A stretch of 45,171 nt of DNA from Collodictyon triciliatum (taxonomy: Eukaryota; CRuMs), in contig JBHJMP010000542.1 of NCBI GenBank assembly GCA_043381765.1, positions 1 to 45,171 of the forward strand, given 5' to 3'. Shown piece after piece: positions 40,615 through 45,171 of this stretch; within the stretch, counting starts at the first letter, position 1; each line of letters starts with the position of its first letter. The notes beneath the pieces are model-generated. The model was not told the DNA's origin. It saw nothing but the letters and a program-made list of their open reading frames with translations, and did not search any database. The translations under genes were made by a program, and so were the position numbers.

Positions 40615-43600
40615 CTATTGGAAGATTTTGATGGACGCGTCTGCGCCGCCGCTGGCTGTGTATGTGCCGGACGTGTGGAATGCGACGCAGTGCACGGATT
40701 CGTCGTACTTGTTGCGGTGGGCCTGGCGTGCAGCAGGAAAAGCAGATGTCAGCTATGCGGCAGCATGCGCGGCGGCGAACGTGATGGGACGGAATGCCGT
40801 GCGTGGGACATCCATAAACCATTCCCACATCCATCAACGATTGTCGTACATCGCTGGCGACAGTGACACCTCACCACTGCGCTCAGACTCTGGTGGGTAT
40901 GAATGTGCCTTACGATGTGGGTGAGATTGATTGAATCTTACCGAGACTTCGTTCAAGCACTCGCGATTCATGATATCCCAAAATCGAATGGAGCTATCGT
41001 GGCCGCAGCTGACAAGGTTCAGGCCGTGTGAGTCGATGTCTAAATCGGTCACTGCGTCAGAATGTCCGATCATCGAGTGAACCATGTCTCCTATGCGAAA
41101 GAATAAGACTCTCAGATAAGTTGTTTCAAATAATTTGAAATGGAACACATACATACATACATACATACATACATACATACATACATACATACATACATAC
41201 ATACATACATACATACATACATACATACATACATACATACATACATACATACACACACAAAAGCATACTAATTAATCAAAGTGTACACCGAGGCACAATC
41301 CCCCTCCCCCATCTTGTGCGTACTGAACGTATGAATACAAAAATAACCGAAACAGCCATTATAACATAAAAACGAAACCTGAGCGCGGGTCAAAGTAACG
41401 AATGTAATGGTCCTCGTGTGCGGATATGATTAGAGGGAAAGTCGGGTGCACGACAATCTAATGTCCGACCAATAAATGAATAAAAAAAACCAGTGACAAG
41501 GGTATGAGCAAGCTGCCAGCAATCCAAGCGAGTCCATAATAGTGTTCATGATATGCACATATCGATGTTAGACCTTATTCACTTGCGCATCTTTTCTAAC
41601 AGACCTTCCTGTTGTGTGACCTACGTTGTAAGAGAATAATATCACAGAATCTAAGGTGAGTGGCCTGCTCTCTCATCGCAACCCGAGCGGACAACTTTAT
41701 TGCATATGTATCAACTTGGAAAAAAAAGTGAACTTCGCATGTATCTTAATCAGCCTTCAATATTCGAAATTGATAAAAGATAATTTCATTTTAAGGTATT
41801 CGCCTATTCTTTTTACCTTTGACAGCCTTTCCATCTTCGATGCTCACTTCAAACACTGGCTGGCATTTTTCTAAATCAACAACACCGATCGAGTTGCAGG
41901 AGTAGCCGACAGCAACTTGACCAAAGTTTTCGTTCATCAAGCCAATTGAGGTCGGGATATATGCTAGTTGTGCAAGTTTGAGTTGTTACTCTTCGATTGA
42001 ATGAAAAACCATGGTCAACATCTTTTCAGCTGGAAGACTTCTCTACCAGACGAAAGACGAATCGCAAAGGGGAATAGAGATGATGATTTTTTAAAGTCGG
42101 CTAACCTTCATCGGATTCAGTCGGATACATAAACGTGCATGAAAGTGGTGTTTCTGCAAACCAAAAAAAAAAAAAAAATGACAGTTAATATCGGAATGTA
42201 AGATATAGAGATGCCTATCTGGGAGGTATTACCACAATACCTTTGTCCATGTTCCACAGCCTGACAGTCCCGTCAGCAGATGCGGAGATTACGCGATTTT
42301 CATTTGGAACACAAAGTAAATCCCAAATAGCATCCAAGTGGCCAGTATAGTGTTTGACTTGATTGTACGATGCTTTTCCTTAAAAAAAATTTTTTTGCAT
42401 CGACAAAAATGAGTTTGCGAAATATGTAGGCAAGTAGATAGTATGTAAGAACCTCGATTAATAAGCTATGTCAAGAGGGGTTGAGATGCTCTCACCTGTT
42501 GGACGGTACGGCTCGTCAGAGACCGATGGTATTTTCCATTTCCGCAAAACCCCGTCTGCACCCCCAGAGTAGAATACGTTTTCCTTTTGGTTGACGGTGA
42601 TTGTGTAAACAGGCCCGGAGTGACCTCGGAACGTGTAAACGGGCTCGATATCGCTCGACCCTGCACTCCTTGGGATGAATGGAGATATTCAGATATGGCC
42701 AGAAGTGAACATGCACAAGGCATTGAAAATAAAAGACATATTCCAGCTACATTATCTTAGCCGAACTGATCACTCATGACATAAAGAAGTGGATTGTCCA
42801 TTATCGCTATCTCTTTCTTATCGTTTTTGTTTTTGTTTTTGTTTTTGTTTTTGTTTTTGTTTTTGTTTTTGTTTTTGTTTTTGTTTTTGTTTTTGTTTTC
42901 TTTTTTCACTGCCACCACACACTCAATTCAGAGTATATTGGTTCAGACAGAGAAATGAGTTTGCTAAAGATATTATTGATTCGCCGAAGAAAGGAATTTT
43001 GTGTCTCACTTGCGAGGTGTGGGGACATTTTGTTTGACAACCCAGTATTTGATGGTCTGGTCTTCACTGGCAGAGAGTAGAGCATTTTCTTGTGGGTGGA
43101 AAACAACATCTCGCACAGCATCCATATGGCTTTTCAATGTCGACTTTAGAATCCACTCTCGAGGATTCTCCGACCGATTCTAAACGCAGATATATTCGTT
43201 TCAAGAGCGTGTAAACAAAAATTATATAAAAATATCGTTGTTGTAAAAAAAGGCGGCCAACCTCGCTGCCTTGAAGTTGCGTGAAGAAATCCATCGCAGA
43301 CAGCTTTGGTGCAGACGATTGAGGCAAAGATGAAGATTGCGGAACGGAAGAGGTTGTGGAAGATGACGAAGATGTAGTCGTTTTGACATGGGGGTCAATA
43401 TTTTCCCCGCCTTCTGCCACTTTGTCGTGGCTATTGGGAGATTTCTGTGGCAAGTTGGACGAATTCTCTACTTTTGCCTCATCCACGGACTTCACTTCTG
43501 GCGCCTGTTACATCAGGTCATAATGGAAAATAACGGTTTATTAGACATTAAAGTGAATCGATCAAGATGGAATTCAGTCTCCTTTTTCTAATCGTATAAA

Positions 43601-45005
43601 ATCCAGTAAAATATTCGGGGATCGGACGAGTCTGCTTATCATAATAAGTGCAGGTGAAACGGGGCATACCAAAGAAGTGGTGGTTTCTTTCGGTACCTCC
43701 TTGGATGATTCGGGCGCTTTAGACGTCGGTGCTCGGTCTGACTGCCGCGGAGATTTAGGTGTATTGGCAGAGCGGGATTCGGACGTAGATTGCACAGTGC
43801 TTGTGTTTCTTGGGCTTTCAGCCGAAGAGATGGTTTGCTTTGGGTCTGACCTTGGTGATTTGGATGGTGCAGATGTATTTTGGGGTGATTTGGATGCGCT
43901 TAGTGCAGAAGATGGTTTCTCCGGCTTTTCAGTTTTCTCTGATGATTTATCAGCAGTTACAGAAGGCGGCTCAAAAGAACAAATTAGCTCTTCCAGCTCG
44001 GCTGAGGCCCGCAGCTCGATACCAGCCATGGTCTCGGTGTACCTGATGTGTGCGACAGAAAGAAGTAGAAAGATGAATATATGTGATGAGCAGGCAGAAT
44101 TGGCGGAGAGAGATAAAGAGAGAGGACTATCAAAGTTCAAATGATATGAGAGGAGAAGCCTGGCTTTGGTATAGCTATTTTGATACAGAAGGAAGGGTAT
44201 CAGAGGGACAAACTGCTTCAGATACTGCTGGCTATTGAGGAATATTCCTCCGTTCTCGACCTGCGAAAGATCTACAGAGAATGTAAATCCGTGATAACAG
44301 TGAACTTTGTTAGCATGCCCTTTCCAGACAAGATGAAAATGGATGAGAAAAAATCAGACGGGCAAACAGAAAATAGGGCTTGTCATGTGTGAGCCGGTGA
44401 ATAAAGTGGCGGTGAGATGAAAAGCCAACGGGCTACACTAGAAGAGGGATTGACAATCGGATACCACTCCCCAAAGCAAGAATTATTGTCATAAACGCGA
44501 ATAAAAGAAACCATTTGTGTGCTCGGTTGTCGGTCGCTTTGTCCTATATATGATTTGAATGATTAATGCGTCTGATGTTAGTCTGAAGCGGCCGCATCCA
44601 CTAATAAGCGCATATCTATGCAGACCTTTCTGTCCGGAGAGCAAACTCCAAAAGTTTGACGCGCCTGACAAGGTCTTTGTTGATCTCATACTGCAACTTG
44701 CGCTCATCCTCCATGTGCTTAATTTTCAACTGGAGGCGAGCAGAGTGTATGGTCAGGACTGAGGCCGTGCGATGGAGGAGCAAAGCGGACCGCCAAAGCA
44801 GAAGAGGAGGAGGGCGGGTTCTCTGGTGGAGGAAAGAGAGAGGGAGAGGGAGAGGCGAGGGCGAAGACATGGAAAAGACCTGCAGCTTGTTTGTGTCGAT
44901 CTCCCATTTCTTCCGATCGCGCTCGTACCGGTGAAACTCTGCAGTCAGGTGCGACAGAATGTCGACGGTGGAAAAGTCTCTCAGCTGCCCGCTTCGACTC
45001 TGCAT
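40615..45005 (-). CDS. STRN: Striatin (PP2A regulatory B''' / STRIPAK scaffold)
   Basis: Striatin scaffolds PP2A and GCK-family kinases in STRIPAK. Fifteen exons keep phase: 45005-44880, 44729-44626, 44543-44512, 44271-44214, 44042-43670, 43504-43262, 43179-43010, 42668-42496, 42372-42241, 42153-42106, 41963-41817, 41608-41583, 41457-41379, 41090-40942 and 40722-40615. The N-terminus has the striatin block STVDILSHLTAEFHRYERDR, KKWEID and the coiled coil LVRRVKLLEFALRTER, then NSQQYLKQYTETMAGIELRA. A Ser/Thr/Pro-rich linker follows. The WD40 propeller covers LKSHMDAVRDVVFHPQENAL, PVYTFRGHSGPVYTI, YTGHLDAIWDLL, ISASADGTVRLWN, HPTFPLIISAHEDHYIRYFD, VHSMIGHSDAVTDLDIDSHG, and ends VAFHTSGTYTASGGADASI KIFQ. 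It is complete relative to the family, except that a start upstream of 45005 cannot be excluded. Confidence 0.93.
41146..41250. repeat. (ACAT)n microsatellite
   Basis: About 26 ACAT units in the striatin intron before the GDMVHSM exon; the same unit as at 22637-22734. Confidence 0.95.
42823..42899. repeat. (TTTTTG)n microsatellite
   Basis: About twelve TTTTTG units in a striatin intron. Confidence 0.94.
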
Positions 45006-45171
45006 TCCGCCAGCGAAAACGCCCTGCGTCTGTGTTTCTGGATCAGCCTCACGAAAGCAGAAGCAAGGATGTAAGAAGGAAGAAGGAAGAAGGAAGAAGG
45101 AAGAAGGAAGAAGGAAGAAGGAAGAAGGAAGAAGGAAGAAGGAAGAAGGAAGAAGGAAGAAGGAAGAAGGA
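45006..45171. repeat. (GAAGGAA)n heptamer array at window end, preceded by short spacer
   Basis: From about 45070 to the last base the sequence is a GAAGGAA-type purine heptamer array, which continues beyond the window. 45006-45069 is the striatin upstream region or an upstream exon. Confidence 0.9.

Overview
This is eukaryotic nuclear DNA from a protist scaffold. Nearly every gene is split into many short exons (14 nt to about 570 nt), separated by mostly 50-300 nt introns. Splice sites are overwhelmingly GT-AG, with one strong AT-AC candidate and one GC-AG candidate. The standard genetic code fits every gene. Microsatellites and minisatellites with many different units fill introns and spacers, and seven runs of N mark assembly gaps, most of them beside or inside such repeats. 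The conserved proteins (striatin, eIF1AD-like, ITFG2-like, ceramide synthase, spinster-type transporter, long algal/protist-type adenylate kinase, ankyrin-TKL kinase, plant-like bHLH) and the repeat load would suit a rhizarian such as a foraminiferan. The species cannot be proved from this window.

Layout. 108-2044 (+) is a cyclic nucleotide phosphodiesterase, cut off at the left edge. 2293-3086 (-) is an eIF1AD homologue. 3137-3637 (-) is a doubtful small membrane protein. 3715-5809 (-) is a PXK-like pseudokinase with an unresolved 5' end. 5810-8061 holds a GC-rich island without a firm gene. 8062-9494 and 12522-14196 (+) are the two halves of one adenylate kinase gene. Between them, bounded by N gaps and by the same AACATAAAAT repeat, lies a 2.3 kb contig carrying the 3' end of glutamate dehydrogenase (9766-10781, +, with an apparent U12-type AT-AC intron) and the 3' end of an ITFG2 homologue (11280-11896, -). 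This contig looks misplaced.

14771-15308 (+) is a mitochondrial ATP synthase e-like subunit. 15662-17665 (+) is an unrecognised basic/proline-rich protein whose third intron is a 25-bp minisatellite. 18652-22947 (-) is an ankyrin-TKL protein kinase, 23437-24807 (-) a bHLH transcription factor and 25220-27156 (-) a ceramide synthase with its central exons in a gap. 27588-34108 (-) is a long coiled-coil protein; a very acidic exon block at 34309-35210 (-) is probably its N-terminus. 35986-39532 (-) is a spinster-like MFS transporter. 40615-45005 (-) is an apparently complete striatin.

The genes are not an operon; they are ordinary neighbouring eukaryotic genes, with long runs on the minus strand. 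Themes that recur are signalling (PDE, ANK-TKL kinase, striatin/PP2A scaffold, KICSTOR-type ITFG2), membrane lipid and transport functions (ceramide synthase, spinster) and energy metabolism (adenylate kinase, GDH, ATP synthase e). All exon boundaries were read by eye from splice consensus, reading-frame phase and protein-family match. I have no transcript evidence.
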